NCBI RefSeq assembly: GCF_009014635.1
Contig: NZ_BKCF01000001.1
Location: 558,001-622,000 of the forward strand
DNA: 64,000 nt
Reading direction: 5' to 3'
Source: Patiriisocius marinistellae
GTDB taxonomy: Bacteria > Bacteroidota > Bacteroidia > Flavobacteriales > Flavobacteriaceae
Positions 9,118-17,486 of this stretch are shown here, piece by piece (the first letter of the stretch is position 1; every line of letters starts with the position of its first letter). The notes below the pieces were generated by a model that was not told where the DNA came from, searched no databases, and was given only the letters and a program-made list of their open reading frames with translations. A program made the position numbers and the translations under genes.

Positions 9118-9218
9118 ATTATTTCTATTTTAATTATTAATAGAGCAAAATTATAGCAGGATCATTCTTTAGACGTATGCAAATTGCGGATAGTTGTATA
9201 CTTTTTTCTATATGTTTA

Positions 9219-10427
9219 CTATTCTACTAATTCATAAAAATCTCTTTTGCCAATTTTTATTTTAATGCCAGAATGTAATTTAATGTTACTATTGATGTCC
9301 TTATTTTTTTTCAAATTAATTTGAATGGCTCCACTTTCAATTAGCCTTCTAATTGCAGATTTAGATAATTCACTTTTTAATTGAACACATAAATCTATTA
9401 ACTTAATAGTTTTATTTACATGTTGGATAGTCTTTATTAGCACAGGCATGAATTCTTTATCTTCAAATTTTTTGTTTTGAAATTGTTTTACAAAATGCTC
9501 TTCTGCTTCTTGAGCTTTAGTAGCGTTATGGTATTGTGTAATAATGTTTTTAGCAATTATTTTTTTTATTTCCATTGGGTTTTCACCATTTGCTAATCTG
9601 TTATTTATGTTTTGTTTTTCGTTTAAAGAAAAATCTGTTGTTAGGTGTAAAAACTCTTCAATTAAATGATCTGGAATAGACATTGTTTTTCCAAACATAT
9701 CTTTAGCTTCATCTGTTAATCCAATGATATTGTTTAGTGATTTACTCATTTTTTCTTTTCCGTCAAGTCCTTTTAATAACGGCATACACATGACAATTTG
9801 GGGATTCATTTTAAAAGTTTCTTGTAATTTTCTACCCATAGTACAATTGAAAAGCTGGTCTGTTCCTCCCATTTCAATATCTGCTTTAATTTCTACAGAG
9901 TCAAAACCTTGAAGAATTGGGTACACTAATTCATGCATTGCAATTGGTGTGTTTTCTGTAAATCGTTTATTAAAATCGTTTCTGTGCATAAGTTGTGCAA
10001 CAGTGACATTAGATAAAATTTGAATGACTTCTGTAAAAGAAAGTTTGTCTAACCATGTAGAGTTAAATACTATTTTAACTTTATCAACGTCTATAATTTT
10101 AGATAATTGATTAATATAAGTTTCTGAATTGTGCTTTACAGCATCAACAGATAATGGTTTTCTACTTTTGTTTTTTCCTGTTGGGTCACCAATTCGTGCT
10201 GTAAAATCTCCAACTAAAATAATAACTTGATGTCCTAAATCTTGAAATTCCCTTAATTTTTTTAATACCACTGCATGTCCTAAATGTAAATCTGGAGCTG
10301 TTGGATCGAAACCTAGTTTTATAATTAGTTTTCGATTGTTTTTTTTAGCTTGTTTTAATTTGTCTTCCAATCCATTTTCTGGAAGAATAATTTCTACATT
10401 TTCTTTTAATTTCTTTATTGTTTCCAT
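9219..10427 (-). CDS. tyrS: tyrosyl-tRNA synthetase
   Basis: A 402-residue class I aminoacyl-tRNA synthetase that charges tRNA-Tyr. The HIGH-type motif HLGH is at residues 48-51 within LGFDPTAPDLHLGH, a form typical of the TyrZ branch, and KMSKS is at 226-230. An S4 RNA-binding domain occupies the last 70 residues (LSKSAIRRLIESGAI). The ATG at 10425-10427 follows only 14 bases after the T-run of an intrinsic terminator, and a Tyr-rich leader peptide lies before that, so expression is likely controlled by attenuation in response to tyrosine supply. Confidence 0.97.
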   Translation of the reverse strand: METIKKLKENVEIILPENGLEDKLKQAKKNNRKLIIKLGFDPTAPDLHLGHAVVLKKLREFQDLGHQVIILVGDFTARIGDPTGKNKSRKPLSVDAVKHNSETYINQLSKIIDVDKVKIVFNSTWLDKLSFTEVIQILSNVTVAQLMHRNDFNKRFTENTPIAMHELVYPILQGFDSVEIKADIEMGGTDQLFNCTMGRKLQETFKMNPQIVMCMPLLKGLDGKEKMSKSLNNIIGLTDEAKDMFGKTMSIPDHLIEEFLHLTTDFSLNEKQNINNRLANGENPMEIKKIIAKNIITQYHNATKAQEAEEHFVKQFQNKKFEDKEFMPVLIKTIQHVNKTIKLIDLCVQLKSELSKSAIRRLIESGAIQINLKKNKDINSNIKLHSGIKIKIGKRDFYELVE

Positions 10428-10442
10428 AATTTTTTAAATAAA

Positions 10443-10473
10443 AAAAAGCCCGAGCAAAATGCTCGGGCTTTTT
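10443..10473 (-). terminator. intrinsic terminator in the tyrS leader (attenuator)
   Basis: On the minus strand a GC-rich 9-bp stem (GCCCGAGCA / TGCTCGGGC) flanked by five A-T pairs closes a 3-base loop and is followed by at least seven T. It lies between the promoter and the tyrS start, with no other gene end nearby, so it must act on transcripts heading into tyrS. The 5' arm can also pair with TGCTCG inside the leader peptide codons (10531-10536), a possible antiterminator. Confidence 0.88.
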
Positions 10474-10496
10474 AGTTATGTTATAATTTATAATTA

Positions 10497-10601
10497 TCAA
10501 ATATTATTTGAAGTATACGCATAGCTATTTCGAGCAGATATTATTTTATAATAATAAGTGCTGAAATATGGAAGGCGTAATATATTGTTTAGTCTTTTCA
10601 T
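10497..10601 (-). CDS. tyrS leader peptide (34 residues, Tyr-rich)
   Basis: A short reading frame starts at ATG 10599-10601, about ten bases after a consensus promoter box, and stops at TGA 10497-10499. It encodes 34 residues beginning MKRLNNILRLP, with six tyrosines (positions 12, 16, 17, 18, 27, 29): PYFSTYYYKI and SYAYTSN. The Tyr triplet lies 75 bases before the terminator stem. This is the layout of trpL- or pheM-type leaders: ribosomes stalling on Tyr codons when charged tRNA-Tyr is low would prevent terminator formation and let RNA polymerase read into tyrS. The frame and its codons are seen; the mechanism is inferred. The transcript probably has almost no 5' untranslated region. Confidence 0.8.
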   Translation of the reverse strand: MKRLNNILRLPYFSTYYYKIISARNSYAYTSNNI

Positions 10602-10610
10602 TTTATACTG

Positions 10611-10640
10611 CAAATATAATTTTTAATGTTCTAAATACAA
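10611..10640 (-). promoter_or_regulatory. consensus Bacteroidota promoter of the tyrS leader
   Basis: On the minus strand TTG (10638-10640), 19 bases, then TATATTTG (10611-10618) match the Bacteroidota housekeeping sigma consensus TTG-N19-TAnnTTTG exactly. Transcription should begin a few bases before the leader-peptide ATG. Confidence 0.85.
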
Positions 10641-10841
10641 TCTTTTATTTGACATGATTTTTTATAACGGCAACTTACAAATATGCTTAAACTTTTGATT
10701 AAGCGACAACTTCCATATTGAGTATATGTTTCTTCAGTTTGATTTATATTAAAATACTTAGATTTAATGATTAATCAGAAAGAACAAAAGAGAGAATTAA
10801 GACTGTTCTTTATCTCAGCTCTTTGTTGTGCGTTCGTGCTT
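10641..10841. other. intergenic region with weak repeat-like ends
   Basis: No gene is seen between the tyrS promoter and the cyclase remnant. It holds a small hairpin (GCTTAA / TTAAGC near 10685-10704) and, next to the cyclase end, a segment CTTTGTTGTGCGTTCGTGC that resembles the ends of the structured repeats at 11524 and 13734. The resemblance is weak. Confidence 0.3.
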
Positions 10842-11474
10842 TTATATTTCTACTCTTGCAAACGCTCTAACTGGCGAACCATCTGATTTTTCGATTTTTA
10901 GAGGAATACAATTTAATTCAAACTTTTTAGAAATTAACTTATCCAAATTAGTCATATTTTCAATTATTAAAATTTCCTTTTTTAGAAGAACTTTATGATT
11001 AGGAAGTAATTCGGCAGTCATTTTATCTACAGATATAGAATCAAAACCTAGTGCCTTTAAATTCAATTTTGCTAACCATTCAACAGCCTCAGTTGTTAAA
11101 GTTGGAAATTCGTCAAAGTATCTTTCCGTATTCCATTTGTGTTGCCATCCTGAATAGAAAAGCACAAAATCTACATTTTTAATCTCATCCTCTTTCATTT
11201 TAAGAAAGTCTAAACTGATTTCTTTTATTTCAGAACAATCAATTACTATTGCCGGTCCAATAAATTTTTCCACACCAAATTGGTCAAGTGATTATGTGTT
11301 TGGAATTATATGTGCAGGTGCATCAATATGTGTTCCAGTATGCGTACACATTGTCATATTGATTTCTGCAAACCCATCTTTTTCTATTGTATTGCCTTGT
11401 TCAAAAATAGGTTCAAGTGTATTTGGGTAAACAGTAATTTTATTTTTTAGTGTATGTGTTAAATCTATTATCAT
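10842..11474 (-). pseudogene. cyclase family (kynurenine formamidase-like) gene with one in-frame stop
   Basis: The minus-strand frame from ATG 11474 reads as a cyclase/formamidase family protein (COG1878): MIIDLTHTLKNKITVYP and the metal-binding signature HTGTHIDAPAH, then a TAA at 11292-11294 directly after HIIPNT. Without any frame change the sequence continues SLDQFGVEKFIGPAIVIDC to a stop at 10842, so the total is 211 codons with one nonsense codon. The downstream part could only restart at a GTG (11271-11273). A single AAA-to-TAA change would explain it; a sequencing error is also possible. The gene lies in the accessory stretch of 10.6-14.6 kb. Confidence 0.85.
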
Positions 11475-11523
11475 TTTTTTATGATTTTAAAAACTATCTA
11501 GCCTTTTTTGGGATGGGTCAAAA

Positions 11524-11612
11524 TTACGGTTTTGTATGTGATACGTAGCGTATGTAAGTAACTAATTTCGTAAATAGACTAATACTAGCAATGGATTCAA
11601 TACTTTTTAAGT
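11524..11612. repeat. structured intergenic repeat, copy A
   Basis: This segment shares long blocks with copy B at 13734-13875: CGGTTTTGTAT, a GCGTAT-TAAG-AACTAATTT block and TACTAGCAAT in the same order and orientation. It lacks about 36 bases that copy B has before TACTAGCAAT. Copies A and B flank the MFS/AraC pair. The function is unknown; the look recalls attC-like or other mobile-cassette borders. Confidence 0.6.
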
Positions 11613-11731
11613 TTGGTTCTCTCTATACCTCAATTCTTTGTTGGTAATAAATTTTAATCAATTTCCATTTTTGCAAAGTATATTAGAAAATAGGTAAACA
11701 CATTAATTAAAATTAGTTTGAATTTTGCAGT

Positions 11732-12874
11732 ATGAATAAAATATCAAACTTCGGAATTTTTACCCTACTTTTTGTTAGCAGTTTAACCATAATGGTTGGG
11801 ACAGTTATTGCACCTTCATTATCAGAAATTGTAGAAAATAAAAGTTTAGGGTTTTCACCTAGTTGGTTAATTACCTTACCTTCTTTAGGTGTAGTTCTTT
11901 TTGCACCTATAATAGGAAGATTACTTAACAAATTAGGCACTATTAATTTGCTATGTTTAGGTCTTATACCTTATGCTATTCTAGGTTTTGTTGGCGCATT
12001 TATCACTAATGATTTTATATTAATTATTGATAGAATTTTACTTGGTGCAGCAACAGTAGCAATACAAGTATCTGTAACAGCTTATATAGCAGATTTTTTT
12101 ACAGGTGAAGCAAGAATGAAAATGATTGCTTGGCAAGGCATGTCTATAGAATTAGGCGGCGTTGTATTTTTAGCTATTGGTGGTCTTTTGGGAGAAATAA
12201 ACTGGCAATTCCCTTTTTATATTTATCTTTTGGCTTTACTGTGTTTAATTTTTATAGCACTGTCATTACCAAAATCTAAAACAAAGTCAATAGAAAAAAG
12301 CGATGCGCAACCAACAAATACTAAAAACACAAAAGTAAGACTCATTTTTATAGCTTCTCTTTTAGCAATGATGTTGTTTTTTGTTGGTTTTGTTACATTA
12401 CCATTATACTTGCCAAAAACTTTTGCTTTTACCGAATCTCAAACAGGTTATCTAATGGCATTTATTTCTGTAATCGCTATTATCACTGCTAGCCAGATGC
12501 CAAAAATGGTTAAATTTTTTGGAGATGGAAAAACTGTAGCTATCGGGTTTTTATTTTTTATGCTGGGTTATTTAGTTTTAGCAATAGCTGGGAGTTTGCT
12601 CTTTTTAATGCTAACAACTATTTTTATAGGTATAGGGTTTGGATTTACAATACCATTATTAAACCACATGATGCTTGAAGCAAGTACAATACAAAATCAA
12701 GGTAAAAATTTAGGTTTGTTTTCTATGGGGGTTTTTGGAGGACAATTTCTCTCAACATTTATCGAATACCTATCAAATAATTATACCATAATCTATACTA
12801 TATCATCAGGCTTGGCTTTAGTAATTGCAGGAATTATTTATGTTATGTTTCATAGAGAATTAAATAAAATTTAA
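11732..12874 (+). CDS. MFS transporter
   Basis: A 380-residue major facilitator protein with about twelve hydrophobic segments. The first half carries the family loop motif near residues 60-70 (PIIGRLLNKLGTINLL) and a drug-exporter-like LLGAATVAIQVSVTAYIADFF. The Lys-rich loop near residues 190-205 (SKTKSIEKSDAQPTNTKNTK) separates the two halves. It likely exports a small molecule or drug. An AraC-type regulator gene follows 42 bases downstream and probably controls it. The pair lies between two related intergenic repeats, which suggests it was acquired as a unit. Confidence 0.9.
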   Translation: MNKISNFGIFTLLFVSSLTIMVGTVIAPSLSEIVENKSLGFSPSWLITLPSLGVVLFAPIIGRLLNKLGTINLLCLGLIPYAILGFVGAFITNDFILIIDRILLGAATVAIQVSVTAYIADFFTGEARMKMIAWQGMSIELGGVVFLAIGGLLGEINWQFPFYIYLLALLCLIFIALSLPKSKTKSIEKSDAQPTNTKNTKVRLIFIASLLAMMLFFVGFVTLPLYLPKTFAFTESQTGYLMAFISVIAIITASQMPKMVKFFGDGKTVAIGFLFFMLGYLVLAIAGSLLFLMLTTIFIGIGFGFTIPLLNHMMLEASTIQNQGKNLGLFSMGVFGGQFLSTFIEYLSNNYTIIYTISSGLALVIAGIIYVMFHRELNKI

Positions 12875-12890
12875 TCAAACAAATTCTTCT

Positions 12891-12898
12891 TACTTTTG
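12891..12898 (+). promoter_or_regulatory. -7 box before the AraC gene
   Basis: TACTTTTG matches TAnnTTTG 19 bases before the AraC start at 12917; no TTG is found at the -33 position, so it may depend on an activator or be a weak promoter. Confidence 0.4.
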
Positions 12899-12916
12899 AG
12901 GTAGCCTTAAAAGTAA

Positions 12917-13678
12917 ATGAACAAAAAGTCCTTAAATAAAAAAATTCAAATCACTGAAAACTTTGAAAGTAACACCGTTTTATTTTCAGAAAATTCAATG
13001 GGTATTTATTTTGAATTTAAATCAGAAAGCAATCTAAAACTTCATTTTAAACCATTAAATGAAGTTTTTAATAAGGATGTATTTACAATTAATAAAGGCA
13101 TTTTATTAAATTTTGAACGCGAACTTATAGATGAAGATGATATTGAATATGCATTAGATGTCTTTTCACTTTTTAATAAGTATCCACAATTTGAAATTAA
13201 GGAAACATTAAAAATAGTACAGATAAAAAAAATAGTTCAACTACTTGAAAATGAATTTTATAGTGGTGGTATGTCTCACATAATGCTCAAAACTTTATTG
13301 AAAGTTTTGCTATTGCATTTAATTAGATATCAAAATAGTGGCTTTTTAGAACAAGATTTAAGTCAAAAAAGAGTCTTTCAGTTTTTAGAATTAATGGAAA
13401 CTCATTTTTTAGATAATACAAATGCTAGTTTTTATGCAAATGAAATAGGGATTAGTTTAAAGCGATTAAATCAAATTTTAAAAGAAAAATTGAATCTAAC
13501 AGCAAAACAGATTATACAACAAAGGCAAATAACTGAAGCTAAACGAAGACTTGTTAGAAGTAAAATAACAACTAAAGAATTGGCTTTTATATTAGGTTTT
13601 GATTCAATTAGTAGTTTCTCAAGGTTTTTTAAAAAACACATAGGTGTTAGTCCATCTGCTTTTAGACAACAATATTAA
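12917..13678 (+). CDS. AraC family transcriptional regulator
   Basis: A 253-residue regulator with the AraC/XylS double helix-turn-helix at the end (ASFYANEIGISLKRLNQILKE, then ITTKELAFILGFDSISSFSRFFKKHIGVSPSAFR). The N-terminal 150 residues form an unrecognised sensing part. It follows the MFS gene by 42 bases on the same strand, and a TAnnTTTG box in that gap could give it its own transcript. Control of the neighbouring exporter is likely but not shown. Confidence 0.92.
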   Translation: MNKKSLNKKIQITENFESNTVLFSENSMGIYFEFKSESNLKLHFKPLNEVFNKDVFTINKGILLNFERELIDEDDIEYALDVFSLFNKYPQFEIKETLKIVQIKKIVQLLENEFYSGGMSHIMLKTLLKVLLLHLIRYQNSGFLEQDLSQKRVFQFLELMETHFLDNTNASFYANEIGISLKRLNQILKEKLNLTAKQIIQQRQITEAKRRLVRSKITTKELAFILGFDSISSFSRFFKKHIGVSPSAFRQQY

Positions 13679-13733
13679 TCTAAAGTTATGATTTGTAGCG
13701 TTAAGTTATTGAATTCGGAATTTTTTTTTCTAA

Positions 13734-13875
13734 TTGCTGGCAACGGTTTTGTATAAGATTAGTTGCGTATTTTAAGCAACTAATTTAGCAAATACAAACC
13801 GAATAGAAAATCCGCGAGGATTTTCGTAAGTAGGCTCGTACTAGCAATTAATTTTATACGTTGTTATGTGCTGGC
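13734..13875. repeat. structured intergenic repeat, copy B
   Basis: An imperfect palindrome of about 140 bases. The outer arms GTATAAGATTAGTTGC (13751-13766) and GCAATTAATTTTATAC (13844-13859) pair at 14 of 16 positions. Inside is a perfect hairpin GAAAATCC-GCGA-GGATTTTC (13806-13825) and a GTATTT / AAATAC pair. It shares ordered blocks with copy A at 11524-11612. It lies between the AraC gene and the pentapeptide gene. The outer ends (GGCAACGG and CGTTGTTATGTGC) give it a recombination-site look, but strict attC core sites are not visible. Confidence 0.65.
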
Positions 13876-13944
13876 ATTACTTTATCAGAGTTCAAATTGT
13901 CCGTTTCTATATTTTCAGTAATTAGCACTATTCTCGATTGTATT

Positions 13945-14526
13945 CTAAAAGCCGGGTTCTATTTTGATATTATATTTTGTTAAAAGTCCAACTACCGTTT
14001 CTAAAGTAAATTTAGCTCCTTTAATTTGATTATTTTCTGGGTCAATTGAAAAATTGTAAGAACTTCTAAAATCAGTATTTTGCAAGTTTGTGTTTTTGAA
14101 TATTGCATTTTGTAAGTCACAATCATCAAAAACGGATAAACTCAAATCACACTCCGTAAAATCAACTTCTTGAAGTTTGGTTTTCTGAAATGAAAATTTT
14201 GAAAGTTTCCGTTTAAAAAATGACGAATGATTTAATTGGCATTTGTCAACTTTTATTAAAAATCCAAAGTCGTTACATTTATAGAATTGTAAACCTAACA
14301 TTTTACAATCTTTAAAAAGTACATTTTGAAATCCTGTTTGTAAAATATGAGCTGAACTTAAATTACAGTCATAAAATTCGCAGTCTATAAACCTAATTTT
14401 CGACAAATCAGAATTCGAGAAATTACAATTTAAAAAAGTACATAATTCATATTCGCCTTTTTCAAGTCCATTTTCCGAAAAGTCCTTTTTTTTAAATGTT
14501 TTTTCTTCTATAAACTGTTCATTCAT
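13945..14526 (-). CDS. pentapeptide-repeat protein (Qnr/McbG-like)
   Basis: Most of the 193 residues are pentapeptide repeats of the form A(D/N)LXX (FLNCNFSNSDLSKIRFIDCEF and similar up to FKNTNLQNTDFR), which fold into a right-handed quadrilateral beta helix. The end, GAKFTLETVVGLLTKYNIKIE, resembles the C-terminal helix of Qnr/McbG proteins, which mimic DNA and shield DNA gyrase from quinolones or microcin B17. That function is a family-level suggestion, not a resistance claim. The gene stands alone between repeat copy B and a GTTATGTGC-like segment at about 14550, as a cassette would. Confidence 0.88.
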   Translation of the reverse strand: MNEQFIEEKTFKKKDFSENGLEKGEYELCTFLNCNFSNSDLSKIRFIDCEFYDCNLSSAHILQTGFQNVLFKDCKMLGLQFYKCNDFGFLIKVDKCQLNHSSFFKRKLSKFSFQKTKLQEVDFTECDLSLSVFDDCDLQNAIFKNTNLQNTDFRSSYNFSIDPENNQIKGAKFTLETVVGLLTKYNIKIEPGF

Positions 14527-14674
14527 TTAATCTCGATGTTTCTTTCCGCTTGCACATAACTCATTATAAATTACATTATGTAGTTTTTATCCCGTAAATA
14601 CTTTGATTTTTATCCCTTTAAAAGTAAACAATCAATAGTAATCAAGCTAAAATTTCCGCGAAAGCGTAATCAAA

Positions 14675-14707
14675 AAAAGCGGTTACACTTAATATGTAAC
14701 CGCTTTT
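14675..14707 (-). terminator. terminator after the carbonic anhydrase gene
   Basis: A 13-bp perfect stem (AAAAGCGGTTACA / TGTAACCGCTTTT) with a 7-base loop lies 25 bases beyond the carbonic anhydrase stop. In the minus direction it runs into T residues and ends the carbon-uptake operon. Confidence 0.85.
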
Positions 14708-14731
14708 AGATGTTATAATAAAGTACTTATA

Positions 14732-15358
14732 CTAGTAGAAAGTTACTTTACCGTTAGCAATATCATACATTCCACCTACAATTTTAATTTCGCCATTGTC
14801 TTCCATTTCTTTTAAAACAGAACTTTTTGAACGAATATCTTCAATGGTCATGTGTACATTTTTCTCTGCTACAGTGTTTACAAAGTCTATATTTTTTGAG
14901 TTACGTAGGCTTTCATCTGTAGGTTCTTTCACTGCCTCTACTGCAGGTTCAATTTTATTAATTAAAGCGGTTAAGTTTCCTAAACGCGCGTGGTCACAAG
15001 CTCCCTTTACTGCACCACAGGCTGTATGGCCAAGCACTACAAGTACTTTTGTTCCTGCTAGTTTACATGCAAACTCCATGCTCCCTAGTATATCTTCGTT
15101 TACAAAATTACCTGCAATACGAATACTAAAAAGGTCTCCTATTCCTTGATCAAAAACCAGCTCTGCAGATACTCTTGAGTCAATGCAATGTAAAACGGTA
15201 GCAAATGGATATTGTCCTGTACTCGTTTGTACTACCTGCTCACTTAAGTCTCTATCTACTTGTTTGTTATTTACAAACCTCTTATTTCCATCTTTAAGTT
15301 CTTGTAATGAAGATGCAGGGGTCATTTTTAATTGTGTTTCTTTTGTATGTGCTTTCAT
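14732..15358 (-). CDS. beta-class carbonic anhydrase
   Basis: A 208-residue zinc enzyme that interconverts CO2 and bicarbonate. The zinc ligands and catalytic dyad are present: Cys58, Asp60 and Arg62 in HCIDSRV, and His111 and Cys114 in LGHTACGAV. It is the last gene of the TetR / small protein / SulP / carbonic anhydrase group and lies 77 bases downstream of SulP. Coupling of bicarbonate import to hydration chemistry is the obvious joint role, known for SulP-CA pairs in marine bacteria. Confidence 0.96.
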   Translation of the reverse strand: MKAHTKETQLKMTPASSLQELKDGNKRFVNNKQVDRDLSEQVVQTSTGQYPFATVLHCIDSRVSAELVFDQGIGDLFSIRIAGNFVNEDILGSMEFACKLAGTKVLVVLGHTACGAVKGACDHARLGNLTALINKIEPAVEAVKEPTDESLRNSKNIDFVNTVAEKNVHMTIEDIRSKSSVLKEMEDNGEIKIVGGMYDIANGKVTFY

Positions 15359-15435
15359 ATTCTGTTTTTATAATTATTACTAAAATATTTAATTTGATTA
15401 TTTAAATGTGTCAAAGAAGTGCTAAACTTCTTCAA

Positions 15436-17031
15436 TTATGCTGTTTTTGGTCGTAATTTAAAAAATTTGATAAAACTTTCTGGATTTTGAACGATTCCCC
15501 TTTCTGAAATGAGCTGAATATCAATATTTCTATTACGTGCTTTTTCTGAAAAATCTTCAAGAATCTCAACAATATCATTATCTAAAAATCTTGTTTTTCT
15601 TACATCTAGTTCTAAAAACGAATTACTTGGCAAGCTATCTAGCTCTTTAAGTATGGCACCTTTGTTAAAGAAGGTTACTTCTTCGGCAAGGGTCATTTTT
15701 ATTTTATGAACTCCGTTGCTGTTATCTTCGATATGCAAGAAGTGCGAATTTTGGAAACTTTTAATCAAGATTACTACAACTCCTACGGCAAGACCTAGGC
15801 CTATTCCAATCAATAAATCTGTGAAAACTATTCCTAAAACAGTAACAATAAACGGTACAAATTGCTTCCATCCCAATTTATACATTTGTTTAAATAAAGA
15901 TGGTTTTGCTAACTTATAACCTACTATTAAAAGAATTGCAGCTAAAACAGATAATGGGATCATGTTTAATATGGTAGGGATTAAAATTACCGAAATCAAC
16001 AAGAAAAATCCGTGTATAATCGCTGCCATTTTAGATTTACCACCAGATTGTATATTAGCAGAACTTCTAACAATTACTTGTGTAATAGGAAGTCCTCCTA
16101 TCATTCCAGAAAGCATATTTCCAGTTCCTTGTGCTAATAGCTCTCTGTTTGTGGGTGTTACTCTTTTCCGAGGGTCTAGTTTATCTGTTGCTTCAACACA
16201 TAATAACGTTTCAAGACTTGCTACAAGTGCAATTGTAAATGCCGTTATCCATATTTGAGGGTTGCCAATTTCGCTAAAATTAGGAAAGCTAAATTGCCCT
16301 AAAAAAGAATCAATACTATCTGGAATAGGTACGCTAACCAGATGTTCGCTAGATATGCCCCATGCTTCATTACCTTGTGTTACCATAAAATAGATTATAC
16401 CTATGGCTACAGCAACAAGTGGTCCTTGTATAAGTGTAAAAAGTTTGCCTTTTTTAGATAATACTTTGTCCCATAAAATTAAAATTAAAAGTCCAATGAT
16501 TGCTGCAATAGTGGCTCCAGGACTAATAAAATCTATGGTTTTAAAAATTTCGGAAAACGTATTTTCACCGTCTATTTGAAAAAAAGCAAAGTCACCTTCT
16601 GGGTTGGCATCATAACCAAAAAAGTGTGGAATTTGTTTTAAAATAATAATAATACCTATTCCTGTTAGCATTCCTTTAATAACAGATGATGGAAAATAAT
16701 ACCCTATAATACCAGCTTTTAAAAGACCAAAAACTAATTGAATGGCACCTCCAAGAACAACGGCTAACAGAAAGTTTTCAAAACCTCCTAATGTTCCAAT
16801 GGCAGTTAAAACTATTGCTGCTAATCCAGCAGCGGGACCACTAACTCCTAAGGGTGAGCCACTAAGTGACCCAACAACAATACCTCCTATTATTCCAGCA
16901 ATTAAGCCAGAAAACAATGGAGCGCCACTTGCAAGTGCAATACCTAAGCAAAGAGGAAGAGCAACAAAAAATACAACGATACTCGCTGGAATATCACTCT
17001 TTAAATTTTTAAATGGATTTGAATTATTCAT
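15436..17031 (-). CDS. SulP family transporter, probable bicarbonate importer
   Basis: A 531-residue SulP transporter. I place the start at ATG 17029-17031 (MNNSNPFKNLKSDIPASIVV), which matches the usual start in this family; the upstream in-frame Met residues give an atypical charged extension. About eleven membrane segments are followed by a STAS domain from about residue 435. The family entry motif IVVFFVALPLCLGIALASGAP is intact. Because a beta-carbonic anhydrase gene follows 77 bases downstream, bicarbonate is the likely substrate. It differs strongly from the SulP at 683-2533 and lacks that protein's long hydrophilic insert. Confidence 0.94.
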   Translation of the reverse strand: MNNSNPFKNLKSDIPASIVVFFVALPLCLGIALASGAPLFSGLIAGIIGGIVVGSLSGSPLGVSGPAAGLAAIVLTAIGTLGGFENFLLAVVLGGAIQLVFGLLKAGIIGYYFPSSVIKGMLTGIGIIIILKQIPHFFGYDANPEGDFAFFQIDGENTFSEIFKTIDFISPGATIAAIIGLLILILWDKVLSKKGKLFTLIQGPLVAVAIGIIYFMVTQGNEAWGISSEHLVSVPIPDSIDSFLGQFSFPNFSEIGNPQIWITAFTIALVASLETLLCVEATDKLDPRKRVTPTNRELLAQGTGNMLSGMIGGLPITQVIVRSSANIQSGGKSKMAAIIHGFFLLISVILIPTILNMIPLSVLAAILLIVGYKLAKPSLFKQMYKLGWKQFVPFIVTVLGIVFTDLLIGIGLGLAVGVVVILIKSFQNSHFLHIEDNSNGVHKIKMTLAEEVTFFNKGAILKELDSLPSNSFLELDVRKTRFLDNDIVEILEDFSEKARNRNIDIQLISERGIVQNPESFIKFFKLRPKTA

Positions 17032-17162
17032 TTTTAGAATATAATATATTGTAATACAGCGCATTATATTGCGTCTGTCGATTGTTTTATTAATTTGATT
17101 TGGGAGTAACAAAACACATAACCATGAAGGGAGTGTGTATTGTTAGAGAATGAGAAATACGT

Positions 17163-17486
17163 TTATACCACTTCTGGGGGTGGAATAAAAGTGTCAAGAA
17201 CTAATGAATGTTCTTTAAGTACAGGGATTTTTAACTTCTCGATAAATGAAGTTGCTAGTATTAAATATTGCAGCTTAGGTAAATGAAAATCAATAGAGTC
17301 TTCGGCTGTTTCTTCATCAGAATCCTCCTCGTTATTTTCTTCTTCAAGAACTGTATTAACAGATACTCCTGTGGTATTATTCGCTAAAATAAAACCATTC
17401 AATACCGGCTGTCCAATTAAAGCAGTTACAAAAAGCAGCACTATATAATGCATCGCAAATTTTTTAAGAAAGCTTAATCCTTTCAT
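17163..17486 (-). CDS. small membrane/secreted protein ending in FIPPPEVV, SulP operon
   Basis: The 107-residue product has one N-terminal hydrophobic segment (MHYIVLLFVTALIGQPVLNGFIL), a very acidic middle (LEEENNEEDSDEETAEDS), a hydrophobic amphipathic stretch and the end LDTFIPPPEVV. Its ATG overlaps the TetR stop by 4 bases (ATGA), which implies translational coupling. It sits upstream of SulP. The end motif recurs in the small protein before the other SulP gene (312-605). I do not recognise the family; an accessory or regulatory subunit of SulP is a context-based guess. Confidence 0.75.
   Translation of the reverse strand: MKGLSFLKKFAMHYIVLLFVTALIGQPVLNGFILANNTTGVSVNTVLEEENNEEDSDEETAEDSIDFHLPKLQYLILATSFIEKLKIPVLKEHSLVLDTFIPPPEVV

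Noticed and set aside
10443-10473. Terminator read as the end of the cyclase transcript rather than a tyrS attenuator
   Set aside because: A full promoter and a leader peptide lie between the cyclase remnant and this stem, and the stem is 24 bases past the leader's stop codon.
14796-15149. Long plus-strand frame opposite the carbonic anhydrase gene
   Set aside because: Antisense shadow of a well-supported gene; no similarity to known proteins by eye.
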